A stretch of 64,000 nt of DNA from Methylobacterium sp. E-045 (GTDB taxonomy: Bacteria > Pseudomonadota > Alphaproteobacteria > Rhizobiales > Beijerinckiaceae). Below, piece by piece: positions 40,796 through 49,395 of the stretch. The translations under genes were made by a program, and so were the position numbers. Under the pieces are notes generated by a model that was given only the letters and a program-made list of their open reading frames with translations, was not told the DNA's origin and did not search any database. The DNA lies in NCBI RefSeq assembly GCF_022829685.1, contig NZ_JAKSYE010000026.1:1-64000 (forward strand), written 5' to 3'. Within the stretch, counting starts at the first letter, position 1. Each line of letters opens with the position of its first letter.

Positions 40796-41659
40796 TCAAC
40801 CGCGTTCGACGATGTGGCGCAGCACCGCCTCGAAGGTGACGGTGCCGGTGCGATGCTCGGCGCCCTCGCACGCGAAGTCGATCCAGCCCTCGTTGAAGCC
40901 ATCGAGCATGGCGATGCGCGCTTCCGGATGGCGCATGCCCTCGGCGCGGAAGCGTGCCTCCCAGGTCCCGCGCGGGATCGCGACCGCCTCGACAAACCGT
41001 CCGAGTGCCGCGGCGAAACCCGCGGCCTCATCGTTCGGGCTGTACGTGCGGGGGCCCGACAGCTCGATGTTGCGGGTCCCGGTCCAGTCCTCGCGTAGGA
41101 GATCGGCGGCGGTCCGTCCGACGTCGTGCGTGCTCACCATCTCGATGGCGCGGTCGACGGGCTGAAGGTAGCTGCCGATGCGACCTCCACGCGCAGCGGG
41201 TAGGTCCCAGGCGGCGTTCTCCATGAACCAGGCGGCCCGCAGCATCGCGACGGGGAGGCCGGTGTCGGCGAGCGCCGTCTCGTAGAACCCCGCCCAGTTC
41301 AGCAGGTTGAACGCGGTGGCCTGAGCGCCGACCGTCGAGAGGAGCACCACGCGCCCCGGAGCCGCCTTGCCGATCGCCTGCGCGGCCGCCGCGGCGGCGC
41401 GGCGGCTCTCCTTGAGGTCCGGCGCCTGATCGTAGTTCGGCGGGCTCATCAGGAAGACGCCCGCCGCGCCCGCGAAGGCGGCCGCGAGCGCCTCGGCGTC
41501 CGTGGCGTCGGGCACGACTGCGACCGCGCATCCGCGCGCCTTCCAGGCCGCGCCCTTGTCCGCGTCGCGCACGATGGCCCGCACCGGCAACCCGGCCTCC
41601 AACAGCGTCCCGGCGACGATCCCGCCAACCTTTCCGGTGCTCCCCGTAACGACGAACAT
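40796..41659 (-). CDS. NmrA/NAD(P)H-binding reductase-like protein
   Basis: 287 residues with the atypical-SDR start MFVVTGSTGKVGGIVAGTLL (Rossmann GxxGxxG), then PVRAIVRDADKG, and a core typical of NmrA-like and NAD(P)H:quinone-type oxidoreductases. Its start has a good GAGGTGA site. It is transcribed divergently from the LysR gene with a 125-bp intergenic region, so the LysR protein probably controls it. Specific substrate unknown. Confidence 0.85.
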   Translation of the reverse strand: MFVVTGSTGKVGGIVAGTLLEAGLPVRAIVRDADKGAAWKARGCAVAVVPDATDAEALAAAFAGAAGVFLMSPPNYDQAPDLKESRRAAAAAAQAIGKAAPGRVVLLSTVGAQATAFNLLNWAGFYETALADTGLPVAMLRAAWFMENAAWDLPAARGGRIGSYLQPVDRAIEMVSTHDVGRTAADLLREDWTGTRNIELSGPRTYSPNDEAAGFAAALGRFVEAVAIPRGTWEARFRAEGMRHPEARIAMLDGFNEGWIDFACEGAEHRTGTVTFEAVLRHIVERG

Positions 41660-41784
41660 GCTTCACCTCACCCTTCGGGCGACCGGTGCTCGACCGCCAC
41701 GATACCAAGGTGGCCTGAAGCCCATCCGTGCGTTAGTGGCATGCGGCGCACTTCATCTGTGCCTGAAGTCACGGAATTCACGTC

Positions 41785-42695
41785 ATGGCCTTCGACGGAC
41801 GGCTCCTTGCCGGCATCAGCGTGCTGGCGGCTGTGGTCGAGGGCGGCAGCTTCACCCGTGCTGCGGAGGCGCTGGGCCTCTCGGCGTCCGGTGTCAGCCG
41901 TGCCGTCGCGCGGTTGGAGAGCCGGATCGGAGTGCGGCTGCTCGACCGGACGACGCGTTCCCTCAGTCTCACGAGCGAGGGCACACGGCTCTACGAACTC
42001 GCCGCCCCACACCTGGAGGGATCGAGGCGGCGGCGAACCTTGCATCGGGAACGGCCGGCAGCGTCCGCGGCACGCTGCGGGCGAGCGTCAATCCGATCTT
42101 CTCCCGCCATGTGCTGGCACCGAGGCTGCCCGAGTTCGTCGCGCGCTTCCCCGACCTGACGACTGTCATCGTCCAGCAGCCCGACGCGGGCGACCTCGTC
42201 GCCGAGGGTATGGACGTCGCGATCCGCTTCGGGCCGCAGCCGCCGTCCGGGCTGTCGTCACGGCTGCTGCTCCGCACGCGCGTCCTCACCGTGGCGGCGC
42301 CGACCTACCTCGAACGGCGCGGGCGGCCCTCGACCCCGGCCGATCTCTCCGGACACGACTGCATCCAGTTCCTCGACCCTCAGCGGCGACGCCCGTTCGC
42401 CTGGGAGTTCCTGCGCGCCGAGGAGACGTTGCCGGTGACGACCCAGGGACCGCTCACGTTCGCCGACGTCGATACGATGGTCGCCGCGTGCGCGGCGGGC
42501 GCGGGCGTCGCCCAGGTCCTCGCCCTCGGTGTCGAAGGTCTGCTCACGAGCGGGGCATTGGTCGAGCTGTTCCCCGATTGGCCGGGCGAGACCTTCCCGC
42601 TCCACGCCGTGCGGCCGTCGCGGCGCCTGTCGCCGGCCAAGGTCGAGGCCTTCCTCGACTTCTGTGAGGCGATCGCGCGGCCCTACGCATGTTGA
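41785..42695 (+). pseudogene. LysR-family regulator, frameshifted
   Basis: The N-terminal HTH (GISVLAAVVEGGSFTRAAEA, then SASGVSRAVARLESRIG) runs in one frame to about 42020. The effector-binding domain (GTLRASVNPIFSRHVLAPRL to DFCEAIARPYAC) continues in another. At CTGGAGGGATCGAG (about 42011-42024) one base appears to be missing: normal reading would be HLEGIEAAANLA. With the shift corrected the protein is a complete LysR of about 303 residues. Either a recent inactivation or a sequencing error in a G-run. Divergent from the NmrA-type gene. Confidence 0.85.
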
Positions 42696-43101
42696 AGCGC
42701 TATGCCGCCTATTCCGGAAGCCAATATCGGGACCGTCCGAGAAGGGGCCAGGCTGTGTGAAAACGCCGGAACGCCGCGACTCCGGAGTTCAATGTTCTAT
42801 GGAGTCGCGAAAATCGCACGTCTGACGGCATTGGCCGCGACCTGAAAGGCCTCTCGTAGGCGATCCGTCTGCTCGCAGCGGCCGGCGGCGCGTTTTTTTA
42901 CACGGCCTCGGTCGTGAGCGGACGATACCGGCCGTCGGATGGCGACCACTCGCCTGCCGGCGTCTTCGGCGGAGGCCCTTCGAAGACGGCTCACGCCACT
43001 GCCGACAGGGAGGATCTCCCATACCTCTTGCAATTATAAATGATATATATAATTTATAAGGCGAAGCGGACCCCCGAGGGGGCGCATCGTGGGAGAGCGT
43101 C
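42696..43101 (+). promoter_or_regulatory. Promoter region of the SDR gene at 43102
   Basis: 406 bp without a supportable gene. Directly before the SDR it turns strongly AT-rich (43031-43059), which contrasts with the GC-rich surroundings. An inverted repeat TTATAAAT (43034-43041) and ATTTATAA (43052-43059) with a 10-bp spacer GATATATATA lies 43 bp before the start; this may be an operator overlapping a promoter. Confidence 0.45.
43034..43059 (+). promoter_or_regulatory. AT-rich palindrome, candidate operator
   Basis: A perfect 8-bp inverted repeat TTATAAAT/ATTTATAA separated by 10 bp, in a GC-rich genome, 43 bp upstream of the GTG start of an SDR gene. The symmetry and position fit a dimeric repressor site (for example MarR or LysR type). 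The cognate regulator is not identified. Confidence 0.45.
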
Positions 43102-43923
43102 GTGGGCAAGACGGACATCAAGACGGCCATCGTCACCGGAGCGGCGTCCGGCATCGGATTGGCGACGGCGAAAGCCCTGACGGCAGCGGGCTACCGGGTC
43201 TACGGCACGAGCCGCAGGCCCGTTCGGGGGCGGGACGGGGACGTCACGATGCTGGCCTGCGACGTGACCGACGACGCCTCCGTCGAGGCCCTGGTGAAGA
43301 CGGTCCACGGCGAGACCGGGCGGATCGATCTTCTCGTCAACAATGCCGGCTTCGGCATCAGCGGCGCGGCGGAGGAATCCACCGTCGAACAGGCGCAGGC
43401 CCTCTTCGACGTCAACCTGTTCGGAATCATCCGCACGACCCGGGCGGTTCTCCCGCTGATGCGGGCGCAGTCGGGCGGCCGCATCGTCAACATCAGTTCC
43501 ATCCTGGGGCTCGTCCCGGCGCCCTACATGGCCGTCTATTCGGCGAGCAAGCACGCGGTGGAGGGCTATTCGGAATCCCTGGACCACGAGGTCCGCGGCC
43601 AGGGGATCCGCGTCGTCCTGGTGGAGCCCGCCTATACGCGCACGGCCTTCGATGCGAACCTGGTCTCCCCCGATGCGCCGTTGAGCCTCTATGATTCCGA
43701 TCGCGCGGGCCGGGAGCGCTTCACGCGTGAGGTCATGGCCACGGCCGACGCGCCCGAGATCGTCGCCAAGGTGGTCGTGAAAGCCGCCACAGCGGCGGCG
43801 CCCCATCTGCGCTACACCGCCGGATCGATGGCGCGGCAGGCCAGCCTCCTGCGCCGTTTCGTGCCGGCCAAGCAGTTCGACAAGAGCTACCGCAAGCAGA
43901 TGCGTCTTCCCCCGGTCTCCTGA
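43102..43923 (+). CDS. SDR-family oxidoreductase
   Basis: 273 residues, GTG start. Classical short-chain dehydrogenase motifs: TGAASGIGLATAKAL (NAD(P) binding), CDVTDDASVE, VNNAGFGISGAAEE, NISSILGLVP (catalytic Ser), YMAVYSASKHAVEGYSESLD (catalytic Tyr and Lys) and VLVEPAYTRTAF. It resembles oxidoreductases of broad ketone specificity. It is convergent with the LysR gene at 43978, which may or may not control it. Substrate unknown. Confidence 0.93.
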   Translation: MGKTDIKTAIVTGAASGIGLATAKALTAAGYRVYGTSRRPVRGRDGDVTMLACDVTDDASVEALVKTVHGETGRIDLLVNNAGFGISGAAEESTVEQAQALFDVNLFGIIRTTRAVLPLMRAQSGGRIVNISSILGLVPAPYMAVYSASKHAVEGYSESLDHEVRGQGIRVVLVEPAYTRTAFDANLVSPDAPLSLYDSDRAGRERFTREVMATADAPEIVAKVVVKAATAAAPHLRYTAGSMARQASLLRRFVPAKQFDKSYRKQMRLPPVS

Positions 43924-43977
43924 CCCTCCGCGCACCGGACGCTGAGGCAGAGCGAGGGGGGGCGTCCCGCCCGGTTC

Positions 43978-44886
43978 TCAGGACCGACCGGGATTGACCA
44001 TCGGGTCGGCCTGGAGCCTCGCGGCCGCCAGATCGATGAAGGCGCGGACCTTCGCCGGCGCGCGCCGGCCCTCCAGGCTCACGATGTGGACCGGGACGGG
44101 CACCGCGTCCGGATCGTCGAGGACCAGCCTGAGCCGGCCCTCGGCCACCGAGGGCGCCACCTGATAGGACAGCAGACGCGCGATCCCCTGGCCGGCGAGG
44201 GCGGCCGCCAGGACCCCGTCGATGGTGTTGCAGACCAACCGTGATGGCGTGGCGCCACGCGTCGGCCCATCGGCCGGGGAATGGCGGTCGAAGGGCGGTC
44301 CCGTGGCGGTCGAACCGATGGTCGCATGGCGGTGCAAATCCCCCATGGAGTCCGGTGTCCCGTGCCGGTCGAGATAGTCCGGCGCGGCGCACAGAACCCT
44401 GCGGACGGTGCCGACCCGGACCGCGACGAGCCCGGAATCGGCCAGGTGCCCGATGCGGATTCCCACATCGGCGCCCTCCTCGATCAGGTTGACCACCCGG
44501 TCGAGGAACAGCGCGCGCACGCTGACGGCCGGGTAGAGCGCAAGAAAATCCGTGATGGCAGGCAAGACGTAAAGCCGGCCGAACTGGACCGGGGCGGTGA
44601 TCGTCAAGGTTCCGGAAGGTGTCGCGTAGGCGCCGGCGGCGAGTGCTTCCGCCTCTTCCATGTCCGCGAGGATGCGGCGGCAATCCTCCAGGTAGCGTCC
44701 GCCCGCCTCGGTGAGCATCAGCGAGCGCGTGGTCCGCGTCAGCAGCCGGGTTCCGATCCGGTTCTCCAGGGCGGCCACCGCACGGGTCACGGCGGGCGGG
44801 CTCATGTGCAACTGGCGCGCCGCGGCGGCGAATCCCCCGCTTTCCGCCACCCGCACGAAGACCCGCATCGCCTGCCACCGATCCAT
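43978..44886 (-). CDS. LysR-family transcriptional regulator
   Basis: A 302-residue LysR of the AaeR/CrgA subgroup. The HTH is [20 protein letters not shown] followed by [20 protein letters not shown] and [20 protein letters not shown]. The effector domain begins around [20 protein letters not shown]. Start at 44886 (MDRWQAM) fits the family; an upstream ATG at 44901 adds five residues. It is divergent from the GST gene at 45027 with 140 bp between, the usual layout for regulator and target. Confidence 0.92.
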   Translation of the reverse strand: MDRWQAMRVFVRVAESGGFAAAARQLHMSPPAVTRAVAALENRIGTRLLTRTTRSLMLTEAGGRYLEDCRRILADMEEAEALAAGAYATPSGTLTITAPVQFGRLYVLPAITDFLALYPAVSVRALFLDRVVNLIEEGADVGIRIGHLADSGLVAVRVGTVRRVLCAAPDYLDRHGTPDSMGDLHRHATIGSTATGPPFDRHSPADGPTRGATPSRLVCNTIDGVLAAALAGQGIARLLSYQVAPSVAEGRLRLVLDDPDAVPVPVHIVSLEGRRAPAKVRAFIDLAAARLQADPMVNPGRS

Positions 44887-45026
44887 GCCGGCCTCCACCA
44901 TACCCGCTGATTATTCCGAGAATCGGAACAGTCGCTTGCGAAGAATGCCGGTTCACGCATTCCGGGCAAGGGTCTCTGATGTGTCCGTGGCCGGCGCACC
45001 TCGTCCGGCCGTCGGGGAGACACGTC

Positions 45027-45641
45027 ATGAAGCTGTTCCACACGGCCCTGTCCGGGCATGCGCACCGGGCCCGCCTGTTCCTGTCCCTGGTCGGGGCGCG
45101 TTACGAAATCGTGGAGGTCGATCTCGCCGCCGGCGCGCACAGGACGCCGGACTTCCTCGCCCTGAACCCCTTCGGACAGGTGCCGGTGCTCGTGGACGGC
45201 GACGTGGTGGTTCCGGATTCGAACGCCATCCTGGTCTATGTGGCCAAGACGCTCGGACGCACGGATTGGCTGCCCGAGGAGGCTTGCGGCGCGGCGCGGG
45301 TGCAGCGCTGGCTCTCGGTGGCGGCCGGGCCGATCGCCTTCGGCCCCGCTGCCGCCCGTCTGGTCACCGTCTTCGGCGCTCCCTTCGACGCCGGCGAGGT
45401 GATCGCCCGGGCGCATCAGATCCTCGGCCGCATCGAGGCGGAACTCGGCGGCCGCGCCTGGATCGCCGCCGACCACCCGACCATCGCGGACGTGGCCCTC
45501 TACAGCTACGTCGCAGCGGCACCGGAGGGGAATGTCGACCTCGCCCCCTATGCCGCGATCCGGGCTTGGCTCGGCCGGATCGAGGCGCTGCCCGGCTTCG
45601 TGGCCCTACCCACGACGGCGGCCGGCCTGCGCGCGGCCTGA
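45027..45641 (+). CDS. Glutathione S-transferase
   Basis: 204 residues with the GST N-terminal thioredoxin-like domain: [40 protein letters not shown] and the conserved [17 protein letters not shown]. The C-terminal helical domain includes [17 protein letters not shown], with the capping-box Asp. Start at 45027 follows the GGAGACACGTC region; the frame upstream is not GST-like. It probably conjugates electrophiles to glutathione, controlled by the divergent LysR. Confidence 0.93.
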   Translation: MKLFHTALSGHAHRARLFLSLVGARYEIVEVDLAAGAHRTPDFLALNPFGQVPVLVDGDVVVPDSNAILVYVAKTLGRTDWLPEEACGAARVQRWLSVAAGPIAFGPAAARLVTVFGAPFDAGEVIARAHQILGRIEAELGGRAWIAADHPTIADVALYSYVAAAPEGNVDLAPYAAIRAWLGRIEALPGFVALPTTAAGLRAA

Positions 45642-45751
45642 GTGTCTCTCACAAAATTCCCGCCGCCCTGTCGTGCTCCGAGTGAGAAACGACCGGGACC
45701 GGGAGTCTCGGGAGGCACCCTGAGACGAAAACCTGTCACCGGAGATCCCCC

Positions 45752-46654
45752 ATGTCGTCATCCGACCCGCACCCCGCCTCGCCCTGGCACCGGGGCGAGA
45801 TCGCGATCCAGGAGCATGCCGGCGTCGCCGCGCGCATGGCCGAGATCGGCCCCCGGATCATCCGCGATCGGATGATCGAGCAGCATCGCGACTTCTTCCG
45901 GCATCTGCCCTTCGTGGTGCTCGGGGCGGTGGACCCGGAGGGCGACGTCTGGGCGACGCTCCGTGTCGGCGAGCCGGGATTCCTTGAGGCGCCGGACCCC
46001 TTCCGCCTGCGCGTTCGGGCGGCCGCCGACCCCGGCGATCCCGCCGAGGCGGGCCTCACGGAGGGATCGGCTGTGGGCCTGCTCGGGATCGATCCGGCGA
46101 CCCGGCGGCGCAATCGCCTGAACGGCACCATCCGGCGTGAGGGGGGCGACGGTTTCTCTGTCCGGGTCCAGCAAAGCTTCGGCAATTGCCCGCAATACAT
46201 CCGCGTCCGGCAGGGGGCGGAGCGTTTACTGGGTCCCGTCGCGGCGGCCCGCGAGACCGGCCATCGCCTCGACGAGCGCGCCCGCGCGCTCATCACGGAC
46301 GCCGATACGGTCTTCGTCGCCACCTACGCCGACGGGGAGGAGGGGGACCGGCAGGTCGACGTCTCGCATCGCGGCGGCGCGCAAGGCTTCGTGCGGATCG
46401 GCGAGGACGACGTGCTCACGATCCCGGATTATTCCGGAAATCGCTTCTTCAATACACTGGGGAACATCCGCGTAAATCCCCGCGCCGGGCTCCTCGTCAT
46501 CGATTTTACTACCGGTGATCTGCTGCAGATGACCGGCCGGGCGGAACTGCTCCTCGATTCCCCCGAAATCGCGCACGTCCCGGGCGCCGAGCGGCTCTGG
46601 CGTTTCGCACCCCGGACCTTCGTCCGACGCGCAGGCGCCGTGCCGCCCCGGTGA
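45752..46654 (+). CDS. Pyridoxamine 5'-phosphate oxidase-family FMN-binding protein
   Basis: The 300-residue protein has an N-terminal helical part (SPWHRGEIAIQEHAGVAARM) and a split-barrel FMN-binding core: FFRHLPFVVLGAVDPEGDVW, DADTVFVATYADGEEGDRQV, VSHRGGAQGFVRIGEDDVLT and IPDYSGNRFFNTLGNIRVNP. This is the layout of a PNPOx-like family that differs from true PdxH in having a second N-terminal half. The role is likely flavin-dependent reduction or heme/F420-type chemistry; unknown. Confidence 0.88.
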   Translation: MSSSDPHPASPWHRGEIAIQEHAGVAARMAEIGPRIIRDRMIEQHRDFFRHLPFVVLGAVDPEGDVWATLRVGEPGFLEAPDPFRLRVRAAADPGDPAEAGLTEGSAVGLLGIDPATRRRNRLNGTIRREGGDGFSVRVQQSFGNCPQYIRVRQGAERLLGPVAAARETGHRLDERARALITDADTVFVATYADGEEGDRQVDVSHRGGAQGFVRIGEDDVLTIPDYSGNRFFNTLGNIRVNPRAGLLVIDFTTGDLLQMTGRAELLLDSPEIAHVPGAERLWRFAPRTFVRRAGAVPPR

Positions 46655-46686
46655 CGAGGAGCCCCGGCGCCGGCGCCGGGCTCGCT

Positions 46687-46851
46687 TCAGCGACGACGGG
46701 CCTGGCTCGCGCGGAGCACCTTGCGGGCCCGGGCCTCGTGGATCGCCGCCACCTTCATCAGGAGGTGGCGTACGACATCCGAAGGCGCGCTCGCGGCACA
46801 GTCCCGCAGGGCGATCGCCGCTCGCACATGCATCAGCGCCCGATCCAGCAT
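46687..46851 (-). CDS. Small hypothetical protein, 54 aa
   Basis: A minus-strand frame in an otherwise gene-free 410-bp gap (46655-47064) encodes MLDRALMHVRAAIALRDCAA ... VVRHLLMKVAAIHEARARKV, an amphipathic and basic two-helix protein. Helix-like periodicity and GC3 usage make it plausible, and such short proteins occur in Methylobacterium. The ribosome-binding site (GGGGATCGG) is weak. I call it with caution; the remaining gap (46852-47064) shows nothing else. Confidence 0.45.
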   Translation of the reverse strand: MLDRALMHVRAAIALRDCAASAPSDVVRHLLMKVAAIHEARARKVLRASQARRR

Positions 46852-47064
46852 CCGATCCCCGCTTTCCGCTCTTTCTTCTCCCAGTCTAGCGACGCGGTGC
46901 TTAAGGCATCTTCAAGCCGGATGCGTAAAGGCCCGCCCGGCGCCGGGGAGGCCGGGCGGGGGCCGCCGATCCGCTGCGAGAGTTGACGCCGGCCGTCGGG
47001 ACTGCCAACCCGGCCGCATTGCGGGCGCGGCCGATCCCTCGGTCCGCAGGAGTACCGAATCTTC

Positions 47065-47775
47065 ATGTCCGATCTGCTTGAGACGATCCGCAGAACCCTC
47101 GTGCCGATCCACAAGGAGGGCTACCCCTTCATCCTGATCGGCATCGTGCTGACCGTGCTGTTCGGCTATTTCGCGCAGTTCGCCGGCTGGATCTTCCTGA
47201 TCCTCACCCTGTGGGTCTGCTACTTCTTCCGCGATCCCGAGCGGGTCACCCCGGTGGCGGATGGTCTCGTGGTCTCGCCGGCCGACGGCCGGGTGAACCT
47301 GATCTCCACCGTGCTGCCGCCGCCCGAGCTCGACCTGCCGCAGGAGCCGATGACGCGGATCTCGGTCTTCATGAACGTGTTCGACTGCCACGTGAACCGC
47401 GTCCCCGTGACCGGCAAGATCGGCCAGATCGTCTACACGCCCGGCCTGTTCCTCAATGCGGAACTCGACAAGGCCAGCGACGACAACGAGCGCAACGGCC
47501 TCGTCATCGAGACCACCCATCGCGGCACCCCCCTGCGCGTCGGCGTCGTGCAGATCGCCGGATTGGTGGCCCGCCGCATCGTCGGCTGGGTCCGGGCGAA
47601 CGATACCCTGAATGTGGGCGAGCGCTTCGGCCTGATCCGCTTCGGCTCGCGCGTCGACGTCTACCTGCCGGTGGGCACCCGCGTGCTGGTCGGCCTCGGC
47701 CAGAAGGCGGTGGCGGGCGAGACCGTGCTCGCCGATCTCGGCGGCGGGCCCGAGCGCAGCTTCCGCCGCATCTGA
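47065..47775 (+). CDS. psd: Phosphatidylserine decarboxylase
   Basis: 236 residues, the short membrane-bound form of alphaproteobacteria. It decarboxylates phosphatidylserine to phosphatidylethanolamine. Two hydrophobic segments near the N-terminus ([20 protein letters not shown] and [18 protein letters not shown]) anchor it. [24 protein letters not shown] and the autocleavage site RFGSRVDVY (the Ser becomes the pyruvoyl group) are present. It lies 88 bp upstream of the phosphatidylserine synthase gene, giving the last two steps of PE synthesis in one unit. Confidence 0.95.
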   Translation: MSDLLETIRRTLVPIHKEGYPFILIGIVLTVLFGYFAQFAGWIFLILTLWVCYFFRDPERVTPVADGLVVSPADGRVNLISTVLPPPELDLPQEPMTRISVFMNVFDCHVNRVPVTGKIGQIVYTPGLFLNAELDKASDDNERNGLVIETTHRGTPLRVGVVQIAGLVARRIVGWVRANDTLNVGERFGLIRFGSRVDVYLPVGTRVLVGLGQKAVAGETVLADLGGGPERSFRRI

Positions 47776-47783
47776 CCTCGCTC

Positions 47784-47802
47784 GGCCCCGCCCGGCGGGG
47801 CC
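47784..47802 (+). repeat. GC-rich hairpin between psd and pssA
   Basis: GGCCCCGC (47784-47791) pairs with GCGGGGCC (47795-47802) around a 3-nt loop, 9 bp after the psd stop. There is no T-tract, so it may be a processing or attenuation signal or a weak terminator inside the operon. Confidence 0.35.
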
Positions 47803-47863
47803 GCGATCCTTCGCGGTCGGTGCCCCTCAGGCCCGTTCGCCCGTCTTTCTGAAAAGGCGCGTC

Positions 47864-48709
47864 ATGGACGATCTCTTTCCGCCCTTCGAGCCGGATGCCA
47901 ACGAGCCGAAGCCGCGCCGCTTCAAGGCGGTGCCGTTCCGGATGATCGCGCCCAATATGATCACCCTGATGGCGGTCTGCCTCGGGCTGACCGCGATCCG
48001 TCTCGCATTCGAGGGCAAGTTCGAGCCCGCCGTGATCGCCATCGTCGCGGCCGCCTTCCTCGACGGGATCGACGGGCGTGTCGCCCGGATGCTCAAGGGG
48101 ACGTCGCGTTTCGGGGCCGAGCTCGATTCCCTCGCCGATTTCGTCAATTTCGGCTGCGCCCCGGCGCTCATCCTCTACGGCTTCGCCCTGAAGGAGCTGC
48201 GCTCGCTGGGCTGGATCGTCGCCCTCATCTTCGCCATCGCCATGGCCCTGCGTCTCGCCCGCTTCAACGCGATGCTCGACGATCCCAACCGGCCCGCCTG
48301 GAAGAAGGACTTCTTCGTCGGCATGCCGGCGCCGGCCGGCGCCTTGACCGCGATGCTGCCGCTTTATCTCCACTTCCTCGGCCTGCCGATCGAGCGCTGG
48401 GCCGCCCCGGTGGTGCTCGGCTATACGCTCTGCATCGCCCTCCTCGTGGTCTCCACCGTGCCGACCTTCTCCGGTAAGACCATGGGCAAGCGCGTGCCCC
48501 GCGAATGGGTCCTGCCGATCTTCCTCGTGGTGGTCGCGGCCTTCGGCCTGTTCATCAGCTACCCGTTCGAGGCCATGGTGGTGATGGCGGGCGGCTACCT
48601 CGTCACCCTGCCCATCGGGGCGGCGCAGTACCGGCGCCGGGCGAAGCTCGAGGAGCGTCTCGATGCAACCGGCCGTGGACAGATCGAACCGGCGCCTGTC
48701 GAAAGCTGA
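47864..48709 (+). CDS. pssA: CDP-diacylglycerol-serine O-phosphatidyltransferase
   Basis: 281-residue membrane enzyme that makes phosphatidylserine from CDP-diacylglycerol and serine. The CDP-alcohol phosphotransferase signature is at residues 60-90: DGIDGRVARML, then GAELDSLADFVNFG (D-x2-DG-x2-AR-x8-G-x3-D-x3-D). About eight hydrophobic helices follow. The C-terminus is basic. It follows psd in the same orientation, a standard alphaproteobacterial pairing. Confidence 0.95.
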   Translation: MDDLFPPFEPDANEPKPRRFKAVPFRMIAPNMITLMAVCLGLTAIRLAFEGKFEPAVIAIVAAAFLDGIDGRVARMLKGTSRFGAELDSLADFVNFGCAPALILYGFALKELRSLGWIVALIFAIAMALRLARFNAMLDDPNRPAWKKDFFVGMPAPAGALTAMLPLYLHFLGLPIERWAAPVVLGYTLCIALLVVSTVPTFSGKTMGKRVPREWVLPIFLVVVAAFGLFISYPFEAMVVMAGGYLVTLPIGAAQYRRRAKLEERLDATGRGQIEPAPVES

Positions 48710-48766
48710 TCACCTCGCCTAACCTCACTGCGTGCGGCCCGATGGGCGCATGCTTGGGAGGCGACG

Positions 48767-49189
48767 GTGCTGGAAGAATTCAAGAAATTCGCGCTGCGCG
48801 GCAACGTCGTCGATCTGGCGGTGGGCGTGATCATCGGCGCCGCCTTCGGCTCCATCGTCACCTCGGCCGTCCAGGACGTGTTCATGCCGATCATCGGCGC
48901 GATCACGGGCGGCCTCGACTTCTCGAACTATTACATCGCGCTCTCGTCGAGCGTGCAGAAGGGGGCGGCCTATGCCGATGCCAAGAAGCAGGGCGCGGTG
49001 ATCGGCTACGGGCAGTTCATCACCGTGGCGCTCAATTTCATGATCGTCGCCTTCGTGCTGTTCCTCGTCATCCGGGCCATGAACAAGCTTCAGACCCAGG
49101 AGGAGGCGAAGCCCCTTCCCGAAACCCCGCCGGACGTGAAGCTGCTGGGGGAGATCCGCGATATCCTGGCGGCCAAACCCAGGGTTTAG
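48767..49189 (+). CDS. mscL: Large-conductance mechanosensitive channel MscL
   Basis: 140 residues with GTG start. The N-terminal amphipathic helix and TM1 are [26 protein letters not shown], with the periplasmic loop starting [15 protein letters not shown]2 is [20 protein letters not shown], and the C-terminal helix follows ([10 protein letters not shown]). It opens under membrane tension to release solutes upon osmotic downshock. It may be cotranscribed with pssA (57 bp apart). Confidence 0.97.
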   Translation: MLEEFKKFALRGNVVDLAVGVIIGAAFGSIVTSAVQDVFMPIIGAITGGLDFSNYYIALSSSVQKGAAYADAKKQGAVIGYGQFITVALNFMIVAFVLFLVIRAMNKLQTQEEAKPLPETPPDVKLLGEIRDILAAKPRV

Positions 49190-49287
49190 TGCACCGACGC
49201 GGACTGAGGATTCACGCGGGGCGTGATGCGTGCGCGTCTGGGTGATGGCTCAGACACGTCTGTGTACCACTCGATGACGCCACGGTC

Positions 49288-49317
49288 GGCCGGGATCGCG
49301 AGTGAGCGATCCCGGCC
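49288..49317. terminator. Bidirectional terminator-like hairpin between mscL and ABC exporter
   Basis: A perfect 11-bp inverted repeat GGCCGGGATCG (49288-49298) and CGATCCCGGCC (49307-49317) with an 8-nt loop lies between two convergent genes. It probably ends transcription from both sides, though T-tracts are not prominent. Confidence 0.55.
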
Positions 49318-49395
49318 TCTCAGGCCCATGACCGGGGAGAGCGGTGCCATGCGAACGGCAAGGCCGATCCGGAAGGACGTGCCTGCCCTTTGGGA

